Below, in pieces: positions 1 through 13,300 of a stretch of DNA of 64,000 bases. Position numbers and translations under genes: made by a program. Positions within the stretch are counted from its first letter, which is position 1. Every line of letters starts with the position of its first letter. A model generated the notes under the pieces. It did no database searches. It saw only the letters and a program-made list of their open reading frames with translations, and was not told where the DNA came from. The DNA is from Unio delphinus (Eukaryota > Mollusca > Bivalvia > Unionida > Unionidae), in the NCBI GenBank assembly GCA_029339505.1, contig JAQISU010000169.1, positions 6,502,001-6,566,000 of the forward strand, written 5' to 3'.

Positions 1-784
1 GATAACGGTACTTGGGAAAATGTGCAAGCGACTTGTGTTTTTGGAATGTAATCAAAAAAGGGTTACGGAGAGTATATGTATGTTTGGATTGTATTAAAAA
101 AAGAGGAGGATGAGTAGTATGGGGCGAATTTGTGTACTGTAGATCAGATTTTTAACATTACATTTTCCATTATGTACCAAATAGTCCCATCTGACTATAT
201 TTCTAGAGCTGTTTCAGACATGGGAAAACCTTATGTTCAATTCCCTTTATGTCCCAGACTACCATTCGCATGTTAAATTCGTCATGCTCCAGATTATCAT
301 TCCCCATGCAAATTCCCGATACTCCTGTTAACCTATTGACAAATTTTAACATATGACTGTCCTTAAACCCCATAGTGCCATCATAGTGTTAACCTATGGG
401 CTATTATTATTTCTAGTTATGTATCCAGATACTCCCATACAACTACTCACCTCTTGTATCTTAACAAGACAAACTGCCAACGACTTTTACTGGTACGTGT
501 TTGACAAGTCTACATATAGAACTTAGCCGAAGTAATAACGAGTCACAATTTCTAGAATTCTAAAGAATTAATCTTGCAAGCAAAACAAAACACAACTACA
601 TGATTTTTTTATCTGTTCATTCCAGTTTTTCGTCCTCGTATTTATTACACGTGCACTTCTTAGCCCGATGACCAAACATTTGTTGAAAGTAAAACTTCCC
701 AGATCAGCTCATACCAAAACCTATTATGCCTCCAAGACCTCATTTTTTTAAAAAGCAAAGCCAATATCATTAAAGGGTTCATAT
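1..784. other. AT-rich non-coding DNA, nothing recognised
   Basis: I find no coding region or repeat that I can name here. It lies downstream (3') of the minus-strand SDR gene. Confidence 0.5.
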
Positions 785-961
785 CAGAGGCGTAGCGGGG
801 GGGGGGGGGGCTAGGGGGTACATATGTCCCCGGGCGCCAAAATGAGACTTACAACGTTACATTATAATACGTAAACAACGGTAATAAATCGGGCACAAGA
901 TCGCTGGGGCGCCAATTTTATAGTTCGTCCCCGGGCGCAAAATATCATCGCTACGCCTCTG
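785..961. mobile_element. hAT-type MITE (177 bp)
   Basis: The element has perfect 13-bp terminal inverted repeats, CAGAGGCGTAGCG at the left and its reverse complement at the right. The flanking 8-bp blocks gttcatat and gatcatat match at 7 of 8 positions, as expected of an old hAT target-site duplication. The interior has a G14 run and GC-rich blocks (tccccgggcgc) that recur in the related copy at 2006-2190. It has no coding capacity and needs a transposase from elsewhere. Confidence 0.85.
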
Positions 962-1188
962 GATCATATTGCCAAAATACAATTTGCTGAGATTTATGAA
1001 CAACGATTATGTACCATTTTGTATGATGGCGTGTATTTCTAATTACATATTTTCCATTTGTTTTGTTTATTCCTCATCAGTACTATTTTATTATGTCATG
1101 GCCTTTCAGGAATGTTTTCCAGAATCATCAATGTACATTGTTACATTTTTCTATTTTTTCATGTTCTCATGAACTTTCCTTGTGGAGG

Positions 1189-1227
1189 ATTCATTCATTC
1201 ATTCATTCATTCATTCATTCATTCATT
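1189..1227. repeat. (ATTC)n microsatellite
   Basis: About ten uninterrupted attc units. Confidence 0.95.
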
Positions 1228-1477
1228 GGTTGATTGATTACAAGAGTAATAACATACTAAAGACAAAGTAATGAAACGTGTTTATTACATTAAGTAATGC
1301 AAACGAAGAGATTCAATATGAAAGCAATATTTAAAAATAAAAAAAAATATAAAAAACATTGATATTTTCTTCATATAATGTCATTTAAAATAAAATCCGA
1401 AAATATATTGCTTTCAGAATAACATATTGGACAAAAATGAATTGAGTGAAAAAGTTATAATTTGCTCATCACATGTA

Positions 1478-1729
1478 GTTGTTGTTGTTTTTGTAGGGTT
1501 TAACGCCATTTTTCAGCACAATATAGGCTATACATGGCGGCCAGTATTAATGGTGGAGGAAGAACCCTGGAAAACCCCAGAAAGAGCCACTGACCCACGA
1601 GAAGCTACTGGCATGCTTTTTCACATACCCACATTGGCCGAATCTTAGACTCGAACCCACAGATAAAGGTGAGATGGCAGTGACCCGTAACGGAGAGCGC
1701 TTTAAACCATTCAGTCACTCGGGGGCCCC
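1478..1729 (-). mobile_element. tRNA-derived SINE, family A, copy 1
   Basis: On the minus strand a tRNA-like head (cccgagtgactgaatgg as A box, gggttcgagtct as B box) is followed by a body that includes the complement of tggcggccagtatta. It ends in a (caa)n-type tail. At least four other copies lie in the window (11395, 28645, 55020, 61830). A short repeat acatgta flanks it. The head resembles a Ser/Leu-type tRNA but is not a functional tRNA. Confidence 0.8.
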
Positions 1730-1888
1730 TACATGTATTTGTAACTTTCATTTAACAGATTTTCGTCTCTCATGTCTTCCCATGCAATTTTCTTTTATAT
1801 GTGTATTACTAAAAGTATTAACATGCATCTGCACGTATTAAGTGAACATAAGGGTTTTCAGTGATGCTATTGTTTATCACATCATCAC

Positions 1889-1943
1889 AACCACCACCAC
1901 CACCACCACCACCACTACCATCATCATCATCATCATCATCATC
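1889..1943. repeat. (ACC)n(ATC)n microsatellite
   Basis: A cca tract passes into a tca tract. Confidence 0.9.
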
Positions 1944-2005
1944 CTTAGTCTAACATGTATTGATATTTGGGCATTGACCAAACAAGCCATTTCTCAAACT
2001 CCAAT

Positions 2006-2190
2006 CAGAGGCGTAGCTGGGGGGGGGGGGGATGAGATGGGGACAGATGACCCCGGGCGCCAGACTAGTGGGGGCGCTAACATGAGCTTTGAAATGTGTT
2101 GTATGTGAAATAATGAGTTTCAGAATTGGGGGGGGGGGGCGTAAAAATGTAGCTTGTCCCCGGGCTCCAAACACTCTAGCTACGCCTTTG
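2006..2190. mobile_element. hAT-type MITE (185 bp) with perfect 8-bp TSD
   Basis: The termini are CAGAGGCGTAGCT and AGCTACGCCTTTG (one mismatch). The 8-bp target-site duplication actccaat is perfect (1998-2005 and 2191-2198). It is the same family as the copy at 785-961 and shares the gaccccgggcgcc block. It carries two poly-G runs of 10 or more. Confidence 0.92.
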
Positions 2191-2342
2191 ACTCCAATCT
2201 ATTCTCATATGACTATCACTAAACCAGGTTTTATGTATGTAGCTTCGATGGTGCATTATGAATTCAGGGGTATATACGCCATATACGATCGTACTTAGTA
2301 CACATGGATCACACTAACTTTCGGCATCTCTTAAGTGCAAAA

Positions 2343-2359
2343 TAATAATAATAATAATG

Positions 2360-2426
<67 letters not shown>

Positions 2427-2427
2427 G
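2343..2427. repeat. (AAT)n microsatellite
   Basis: About 28 aat/taa units with one interruption (atgata). Confidence 0.95.
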
Positions 2428-2935
2428 TATTAATAATAAAAATAACAACAGGAATTTCGGGGACGAGACAAAAGCAAAATGTTGTGTGTTTTCAGTGTCG
2501 TCAACAACCGTATTTATCTTCCTCTGTTCATCCGTTTTTAAAATTTAAACAAAGCGTACATTTCGTACCCGTTACAATAATTTATACAAAAGGCATATGT
2601 TGCAGAAAACATGTTATAAGAAGCACTTGTTCGTTTTGTAGAATTTCAATAACCCATGGATCTAAACTTGTGTTTATTCATAGCTTTAAGAAATCAATAA
2701 ACACAATATGAAGAGTGATTAGTTGTTGCATAATTTCAATAAAAATTCTATCGTCCTATTAAAATTACTTTGCGGTGGGATGTATTGTAAATATTTATTC
2801 ACTACACTTCTCTGTATACTTTCGTGAGGCTTTCATATATTTATTTTCTTCCTGCAACAGACTTGAGTAGGTGAGTAGCACAATATCGACTTAAGCGGAT
2901 CAATTGCATACGTTTTGTTAACTGGCACTTGGGTT

Positions 2936-3061
2936 TTATTCTTGGTCCACTTGATCATTTTTGGGTATGATGTCCGAGGGCAGTTTGTGCAGCATGGTCA
3001 GCCTGCAGATGATCCAGTCCATCAAGAACTCGGGAACAAACGGAAATATATGTGCAAATAC
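2936..3061 (-). CDS. SDR gene exon 6 (C terminus, stop)
   Basis: The exon encodes the last 41 residues, a hydrophobic helix ([14 protein letters not shown]) followed by a charged tail ending VDQE and TAA. The acceptor is ttttatccag. An AATAAA overlaps the stop codon, and further candidate poly(A) signals lie between 2795 and 2845. Confidence 0.88.
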   Translation of the reverse strand, partial: VFAHIFPFVPEFLMDWIICRLTMLHKLPSDIIPKNDQVDQE

Positions 3062-6000
3062 CTGGATAAAATATGATGCAATCAAGAATAAGAGAATTTA
3101 TATACGTATCTTTACAAGTCATGGCGCTAAAACGTCGGTCCATATTATTCGAAAACTGTCAGGTTGAGATAAATCATTATATACATTATACCTTCCTCTT
3201 GATACCATCATAAAAATATTTTTTTTAAAAAAAAACACGCTTTGTGATATTCATATGGCACTTATCAAACATTTGTTAAAAATGATGGGTTTAATAATTC
3301 GCAGCACTACGAAAAAAAAGTCGAGTTAGGCAGGGTAATTATTATGGAGATTTTTTGCAAGAAAACATAAGATGTTACAAATCTGCAATTAATCCGAAAT
3401 GTCTTGATACAAACCATTATGACAACTTGGTATAGAAAAAGGTAATCATTACGAAACTCCCAAAAAAAGATGATAATGACGATTATGTCTATTTACCTCC
3501 GATAACAATATGATTATCTTTGTTGTCTGTGTTATCTCTATTCTTATTTTAAAGGGTACTTTTCGCACGTTTCCATGAACTTCGTATGCGACATGAAAAT
3601 TCATCAAAACAAGTAGTGTGCTTATCTATTTCCTATCTGACTTTACTGTATGCACCTAAATTACTCACAGCAATAGGGATACCTAAATTACTCACAGCAA
3701 TAGGGATACCTAAATTACTCACAGCAATAGGGATATCTAAATTACTCACAGCAATAGGGATACCTAAATTACTCACAGCAATAGGGTCGATGAGCCAAGG
3801 TCCTCCATGAATCAAATATCTAAACTTTGGTGTTGTGTTGGTCAGCCCATCCTCCATTGCATCAATCACAGGGTTGATTGATTTGGCGGCGAATTTTGCT
3901 TTCATCCCCAGTATTAACTTAATTTGTCTCAACATATACGACTTAGTGTACGTCTTTTTAACATCAGTCGATGCAGTTTTCCAAAATTCTTCAATTTCCT
4001 GCATATAGCGTGTACTCTGCAAAACATTAACATGTTCGTGCAATCATGTCTTAAAAATTAGGCTCTAGTAGCATTGGTAGTCTAATAATATGGTTCATAC
4101 TTTGAAAAATGGACTTCACTCTGTCTAGCATTGGTAGTCTAATGCTTCATACACTGCAAATTGGACTTCACTCTGTCTAGCATTGGTAGTCTAATGCTTC
4201 ATACACTGAAAATTGGACTTCACTCTGTCTAGCATTGGTAGTCTAATGCTTCATACACTGAAAATTGGACTTCACTCTGTCTAGCATTGGTAGTCTAATG
4301 CTTCATACACTGAAAACCTGATCTGCAAACTGGATTAAAATTAGACCACCCAATTCTGCTCCCGTTTATCTCGCTGTATCAACCTCTCTGATAAAGGCGC
4401 GACAAAGGGAGGGGGGAGTAGTAAGATCTGATTTTATACAGATTGAGAAGATAGACTTTACTGCTTAAAAGATAGCTTTGTATCTGCACGGTTCGCATAT
4501 TCTTATTCATTATCATTGCTAAAATGCAGCGTTGCCACGAATGCTAATCTAAAAAATCCACCAAACTACCGTAACATGTACGGTTTCGTCTTTTTTCATT
4601 AATATGTAGGCATGAGTTTTCCTATTACATTAACATATGTTACGTGCTTAGGCTCGAATAAGCAGCAACACAGAAAGAGTGAAAACTAACAAGCTTGTAA
4701 AACTTTAACAATGATTTATTTAGTACAATTATTTTCATAAAATAAACTTACAGTTTTAGAGAATCAAATCCAACATTAATCCAATATAGAATTCACAAAA
4801 ATAATCCACTAATGGAATTGGAAGTCCTAATAAATAAATGTTCTAAAAGTTCCAGGTTCGAATCTTGACGATGTAATTCAAAATGGCTGACAATGTCACG
4901 TGGTACAGTTCTTGTTTTTAATCATCCAAATGAAATTATGAAACATATGTCCTTTTTCCAGATAATTCTTCTTTTCCAACGAATTTACACAAGTCCAGAA
5001 CAAGATAATTATAACTCAAATATGAATACACAACTAATAACTTTAAGCCCAGAGATTCTACTAAATTTAGCTTCTAAAACACAGCTATATATATTGTTTT
5101 TCTGAAGTAAACAAGTAATCACGCGCTTTTCTAGAAATTGATAGAAGTTCATGGAAGGTCACTGCCTTCCCTAAAAATCACATACTCTAGATTTTCTTAC
5201 CCCTAAGAACTAAAAATAGAATGTTGTCCCTAAAATTAACCAATGAAATTGAAGACCTGTTGACAATGTCCAAAGCAAGGTCAGGAACTAGACCACTGTA
5301 AGCCAAGGTCAGCCCGTTTATCAGTAAAGTCCAGGTCAAATGAATTTTCTAGAAAAATTCTCCCAATTAATGGATAATAACCCTAAATGACAATTTTAGA
5401 TTTAATAATTAAAAATAAATAAAATTAAATCCAATAGCCGTAACACATATACGTATAAGTTGTCTTGTTAAATTAATATGTAGGCATGTTCTGTCGTAGT
5501 TACATTAATTATGTGCACCTTTGAGAAAAAAATATCTCCCAGTTTAAAAGTCTTGAAATATGTCATCTGGAGAACAAAAGTTTCTGAACGAGCATTGAGA
5601 TCAAGTTCTACTTTGTATGTGACACACTGGATATTCGTCGATACGCCAATGTTTTATATAAGGTAATATCTACATACAAGATAGATAAAACGTGGACATG
5701 ATTACTGGAGAAGTATCTCCTTGGCTTATTACATTCGAATGAACGGTGATGAAAATAACATTTGAAATGAAGATTGATTAAACAATGTTTTCTGTAGCCA
5801 TGACTCGTGCCCTACTGATTCCAAGAAATAAATGGGCTTTGATGAAAACAGGACTAGGAGTTATTTTACAGTTTTAATGCCAAGATGGACAGAAGACAAA
5901 CGAAATGCCATGAACAAGGCACATTTTCACATTTTAACCTAGGCCGGACCAATTACAACCCGCGGACCAGATCAGGCCAGTCTAGCATTATATTGTGGGG

Positions 6001-6403
6001 TCATTTAATATAGTAGAAATGTGCGGCCCATGACAATTTATCATGACAACTCACCAAAGTTCATGGAGTGTCCCCACCCAACCCCCGCAGCAAAAATTAT
6101 TGCCCATCCCGTTTTAATCATATGTAGACATCAAAACCAATGAACTTTTTAATTTATAAAGTATTAAATGAATGGATTCACTTAGCATAAAAAATAATAA
6201 ACAAAGGACGTAATGGGGGGGGGGGCAGGGGCAGGTGGTGGTGGGATTTGCCCCCTCCCCTGAATTTGCATGTGCAGTAAAATTGATGTAGCCTATATTT
6301 GAAAAGTAACTAACCCGTCATGTTTCGCCAAGTTCTGCTCCCTTCCCCCCGAATAAAAATTGAAATGACGTCAAGAATAATGGGTGTCTTTTTTATAATC
6401 TGA

Positions 6404-6461
<58 letters not shown>

Positions 6462-7296
6462 ATTATTCATGTATTTCTTTGCCAATCATGCCAAAGAGCA
6501 GCAGAGAGGGTGAACAGACCTTTTTGGTTAGAACGTCATTTGCTTGAAAAAAAGCTTCCTACGAAAATAAAAAATATAAGGTCAATAATGCCAAACGGAA
6601 GCCTCAAATTAACGTTTCTCTAAATGGGTTAGTTTAATTTGTTACTTTATACTGTCTTTTTTTTTTTTTTTTTTTTTTTCTTTTCTTCAAATTTTCTATG
6701 TGCGTTTTGTTTACCCACTAGACGTTTCACTGAGATCGCATCTTGATCTAGGATCATATAAATGTATAGTTATAAATCAGTGTGGGTACCTTGTGCACGT
6801 GATCGTGAAAATGAAAAAAGTAATAAACTCATTGGTGAAATTGAAAACAGACAGTGTTCTTTCAACCCTGAATCAAAATTTTTTACAAATATTTCTGATT
6901 AAATAATTTTTAGCGTCTCATTTTGTCTTGCATTTTCCCAGAAAAATCAGAATTTTCGATCAAAATCTCTCGTTCTTTTAACTGATTTGAGTCATTTGGT
7001 CAATATAAAATCAGTAGATTTGCACATTTTCGTATGGTCAAACCTCAAGCTATTTGCTAATTGATTTTCATAAACAGTAATAGTTATTTTTTAATCTTTT
7101 CTTGTAATAGACTTGATTCTGCGCTGAATTTCATCTTATTTTTGTTCGATTTGATAGCTACTAGTTGGAATTGAAACAACTTGCCAATCGGGGTTTCCAT
7201 CTGGTTAGTTTTTATTTGCAAATACCAAAGTATTATTCAACTGAAACACACTGAATGATTTTGATCTAACATTTGGCCAACTATGATAATAAACTC

Positions 7297-7364
<68 letters not shown>

Positions 7365-10300
7365 TCCTAAATCAGACGTAGTCATTACCTTGCTGTAAAT
7401 CTTGATCATTTCTGTAAACTCAATATCCGATATTATTCCATCCCTAAGACCTGATGATATCAATGAAGCTAATCTGGAGTATGGTAGCGTCGCTGTATGC
7501 AACTTTATTATATACCCATGTAATTTATTTTCGCTGCACGCGCATATTTGTTGGCAATGATATTAAGAACACTAGGAATTGTTTATGCAGCTGAATCACA
7601 AATTGTTAAAACCACAGGAGTCATCGCTAGTGATGTTATATAAGGAGATCTTATATAAATATCGGTAATTATATTGTTAAGATCTGTTTAAAACGATAGC
7701 GGTCACTAGTATAATCGTGCACGACTTTATGAGGTGGTTTGGTTGGTGAAGTAAAGCAATTGCTTCACGGCCACATATTGGTGGATCAATTATTATCTGT
7801 GCTGGTAATGTTGAATACCAGATTGGAGTTTGAAGTACCCCGACATATTTTAAAAATTCTTTTTGGTGCAGCCAGTCCTTAGGAATCAAAATAAACAATT
7901 CCACGTGGATAAATTGCGTAAACGACCGAATGTGTACCTGGACCAGAACTATTGTCAGGATTAGTGATACCAGTTTCAACATGATTTGGTTGTTTTGGTA
8001 ATTGATCCCGCCTTTAAAAACACCTTTAAAGTTGTTTTTTTTTTCTCCAATTTTAAGCAGTCCTTTTTCTCTTTTTTAAAATCCCTTCCTTGTTATTTTA
8101 TCAACAAAGATACTACCAACCTTTCCGGCAGTATCGCTTTAAACGCCAAGTGCAGCAGTTTTTGCAATGGTTGGGGCTGCGGCAGCTATTAACGTTGGTA
8201 AAGTTGCAAGAAGTGTAAATATATCACCTGTTTTTATTGAATCTCTAATGGAACTCAAAGAAAGATGAAGTTGAACTCCGGTCTTGACTCTAAAGCCTTT
8301 ATTAAAATGTTTAAGTTGAGTTTTGGTTAATGATAATATGTTTGGATCACCACTAGCTATCTGATATCGTTTTAACGTTATTTTTGTACAGCATTTAATT
8401 ACAAGTTTTGATTGTAATTTTGTTACCCTACCATGAGCCAGAGTGACTGGGGATAACATGATGCTATATGTCTGTATCATGATACCCAGCGCTAGACATC
8501 ACTATAAACTGCTACACATTACAGACATCGTACCGATATGATTGTAAAAAAATGTTATAGCTACGTTAAAAATTCAAATCACACTCATCCATAATTTATT
8601 TCGATCATCATACAGCCATATTCACAAAAAGGTCATTATATACACGACGCGAGAAACGTTGCAGCAAAATCAATGTTAAAATACATGGACATTTTTTTGA
8701 CCAGTTCAATCTAAAAGTTTTAACTTGTACAAACCGTATTGTATGTTGCGCGCTGTCAGAATGAAAGCTGCACGTGTTGAAAACATAAACTACAAAGTAC
8801 CCTTTTATTTGTTATGATTGGACCCGACGTCCTTTTTTCTTGACGCAGTTTAATACCGCGTTACCACTGTCAAAGTCCACATCGAACAATAGTTTTCGTT
8901 TGAAAGTTGTTGATGACATTTGAGGTGCAGATCATTGAACAGCTATGATTAAAAAGATTTCGGGGCTAAATTATGTAAGCATTACATTTTAGAACGATTA
9001 ATATTTAATTTGAGATGAATAAATGCGCCTACATGACCACGTTGTTTTACACTTTAGTTTATTCTATCGATCAAGCCTTGAACGGGTACCTGACTTTAGG
9101 CCTGGGTTGTGGGTTGTTATTGGATGTGCATCCTATCCAGAGGAAACTCTTGCTTTCTATATCGGGATAAGCTGCTGTCTATGTGAGCCTCAAACACGCG
9201 CAGTGTTGTTTAATATAGAAATGTAATGAAATTACATTATTACAAAACGTTCTAAGATTGGTTAATGTATAACTGCTGCTTTAAATAGAGCTTAATTGAC
9301 TTACATTACTTTCATTGTGTATATCAGTGTTGCCTCCGAACATGGCGGGTTCAATTAGGATGACTTTTACTCCAAATCTTCTCATCTCAGCCCGTATCGA
9401 GTCGCTAACGCTCTCTACGCCGTACTTTGAGGTATTATAAGGGGCGCTGCAAGGCCACGAATGAAGTCCGCTGGCACTGGACATGTTCACAATCCTACCT
9501 GTGAGAGATAGTTAACTGTAACTAGCCATATAAAAAGAAATGCATAAGTATAGACATGGAAACCGATCCATAGAAAATTCAATACGACAGCACATGGTAA
9601 TTACTATACATAGAAAATTCAATACGACATCTCATTGTAATTACTATTTAAAAAATTCAATACGACAGCACATTGTAATTACTATATATAGAAAATTCAA
9701 TACGACAGCACATTGTAATTACTATACATAGAAAATTCAATACGACATCTCACTGTAATTACTATTTAAAAAATTCAATACGACAGCACATTGTAATTAC
9801 TATATATAGAAAATTCAATACGACAGCACATTGTAATTACTATACATAGAAAATTCAATACGACATCTCATTGTAATTACTATTTAAAAAATTCAATACG
9901 ATAGCACATTGTAATTACTATATATATAGAAAATTCAATACGACAGCACATTGTAATTACTATATATAGAAAATTCAATACGACAGCGCGTTTAAATTAC
10001 TGTCTAGTAAATAAGCAAGATGCAGGAGCCGAGCGAATCGTCAGTCACCACGTCCATCCACACTTCGACTGCGTATCAGATGTATAAAACCCACGATACG
10101 GAGGATTGTAAAGCCTGGAATAACCGTTACACCCAGTGTTTTAATAAACCTTTTCTATGTAACTTTGACGGAGCGCTCCAGTGGCCTAGTAGTTAGAGCG
10201 TCCGCCTCGGATGCGGGAGGTCGTGGGTTCGATACCCGTCCGAGTCATACCAAAGATTTACAAAAATCACTTGGCGCTCAGCCTTAAGAGGTTAGTGTTA

Positions 10301-13300
10301 GGACTGGTCGGCCAAGTGTCAGTATAATGTGACCAGGTGGGACATCGTGCTACATGCCTGCGGCATGATGTCCCAGTGCTAGACGTCACTAAAACTGTCA
10401 CACTGCAGATATTGTAGCGACGTGACTAAATAATTGTGAAAGCTACGTTTAAATCCAAGTCACACAAATCACATGTAACTTTGACACAGTAATTAAGATA
10501 ACAAACTTGGACACTGATATTACAGTCTACCTATTTCGGAACTCAGCTTAATGACTTCTGGTTGATTTTGGTATCAATTGGTGACATTCTGTGAGAACTA
10601 GCAACACTTTAGGACACTCAGTTACTAATATTTTGCAGTAATTAGTTACATTTTTATAACATACATAACCATGCTTAGATAGTGTCATTATATCTTCCAT
10701 TCAACAATGACCACGTGGAATTTAGAGAAACATTGAGAAATAAAACACTTTAATGAGATGGATAAACTGCAGACAAATGGTAGCTGCAAAGAAAGAAACT
10801 AGTTTTACTGATTTACTACTATATGTCAAAAAAAAAAGTTTTATTAGTGAAAGAAATTCGAACAAATAGATGAGAATCTTCCACAAATCAAGGAGGACAT
10901 GAAATGTTCAATTTTCTGCTGCTTATTGATGTCGGCTATATTATTTACAAATTGGTGAGATGATCAAAACCAAAACCAATTCTACAACATTAAAGAAACA
11001 CCACAGCCTCGATTGAGTGAAAGTCACAAGACACATAGCACGTCAAAATCCGGCATCGGATTCTTCTCAAATCAAGTTAACTGTACATCGTAACATCAAC
11101 TAATAGAGTTGTCATACATTTTTAACCCTTTGTCCAAATTAAATATCTGAGAAAAACATAAACAAGTATAAGTCATTTACCATACATCATTTGGTACATA
11201 TTGATGGTGTATGCGAAAGAACAAATGGTCAGTTAAAGGATATGCCACAATCTGAATTATCTTTCGATGGACTGTTTGAACTATTACTGACTTTGTCTGG
11301 GTCTGAGAGTACAAAGAGCTGTTTAATTATGCAATGAACGTTGCCGATACAATAGTTACAGTACTTTGTCAACGCATTTGTGGCTTCCTATTCAACAATT
11401 AATGATGGTGTTATTGTTGTTGCTGCTCCCATAATGCCATTTTTCAGTACATTATAAGCCATATATGGCGGCCAGAAGAAATGGTAGAGGAAGAATCCGG
11501 AAAATAATTGTGACGAGCCACTGACCCACGGAAAACTACTGGCATGCTTTCTCATACCCACATAGGCCGACCCCCAGATTCGAACCCATGTGGACAGAGG
11601 TAAGATGGCCATGATCGCTAAAAGCGAGAGTTTACATCACTCAGCTCAAGGCCCCTCCCCCTTTAAGTTAATGTCTTTCAAAAATCCCGTAATATGCAAT
11701 ACAATAATTCATATTCTATAACTGTAATAATTCAGTTGCTTCACTGCCTTAATCGCATAGGATGTTGTTATGATGCCAGCAGAAACAATTGCAATTTGTT
11801 CAATTTAATCTACATGAAGTTTAATGCTTTGTGTTACGCATCTAATAATGTAATATAAGTCCAGATAAATTAGCTATTTATCAAACACAACATCTCCATA
11901 ATTGCTGGTCCACTCGTTTTCTTTTATTTGTAAAACAAACCCCTGAAGTCTTACCATGGGAGACTCCTTGTTTTAATCCATGGAACAAAATCTTCCAGAC
12001 AGTCAGTACGTTACAGGTACATTGTAAGAGTGTAGGAATTATCATTTCTCGCTGAAATAATTTATTTTAATTACTCTGCAAGATGCAGTCGTATTAAGCA
12101 AATATTGCACGCTACCCTGTATATGCTCAAAACCTTTAGTTGACTGAGGTACTGATAAAGAGATAACGAAGAATGCCAGATTAACCCATACTTGCAGGAC
12201 CAGTGGATATATCGTTTTGGTTGATTGGCATTGGGTTCAGTCTAACGGATATGAACACCACAACCCTAACCAACTTGGAGAAAGATCGATCAGCCTCTTT
12301 ATTACAAAATGATTGAATCTGACGGACTGCATCAACGATACTTAGCACTATCCCACATCATAATGAATGAGAAAATATAACAAAATTATGTTTTTTTTTG
12401 GAAATTGGAAGAAAACGACTAAACGATGATGATAATTTGTGAAAGGGTAAATTTCTGGCAATCTAGCAAGAATACATTAGTTGAGAACGGAGAAATATTG
12501 ATTAGATTTATTGAGAACAGACGCGTATCAATCGCCATATTGCCACGTTCGGAATGTATTTCTAGCGGAGAATGATATTCTTAATTAAGCATTTGTTTAG
12601 ACAGCAGCCAGACGGAATATTAGGGACACGGTAAACTTAATTTTCACAATTGAAAAGTCGCAGACACTCTGTAACTATCAAACTACCCGGTCAAGGTGAC
12701 CCATAATTTGGCGATTCTGAGAAAGGCGGCAGAGATATTTGACTGATTGGTTACGCTAATTAAGGGGCATGGTTCCCACACAAAAGTTCCTAGGTATTAA
12801 TATCGCCACATCGAAAACTTTAATCAGTCTAAGCTTTTCTGCAAAAGAAACCAGATTAGGCTCCTGGAGATTTGCAAGACATTTCCTAGTAAAAACTGTT
12901 GTCGAAGGAAACCGACGAACAAAAATTTGGAGGAACGTTGAAAGTAAAGGTAGTGTAACAATTCCACGTAATTTATTGACGCCATATATAATGCTTTGCT
13001 GAATTATTTACTTGTATTTGCATGAATCTTTTCAAATGCATTCGTATAATAATTTGATTTATGAAGTATACCGGTGTTGAGTTTATGCATAGGAAGTCGT
13101 ACATTAATCTTTAGATAAGTTTGAAGAATTGTTTTAATTTTGTTGTCGTTTTTACATAAAAATTAGGTTATAAGAATTGAACGCATTACATTACTTAATA
13201 TGATTACGAGAATCCGTGTGACTTGACCGAATTCAGAATTTTCCACGTATGATTAAGAGTGTGTGTGTAATGACTGAAATGACATAGTAATTGATGTAAT

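Noticed and set aside
9565..9995. A CRISPR-like array
   Set aside because: There are no unique spacers of constant length, the units are contiguous variants of one repeat, and the context is an animal intron.
10170..10250. A functional tRNA gene
   Set aside because: A and B boxes are present but the acceptor stem does not pair and the sequence runs into a SINE body.
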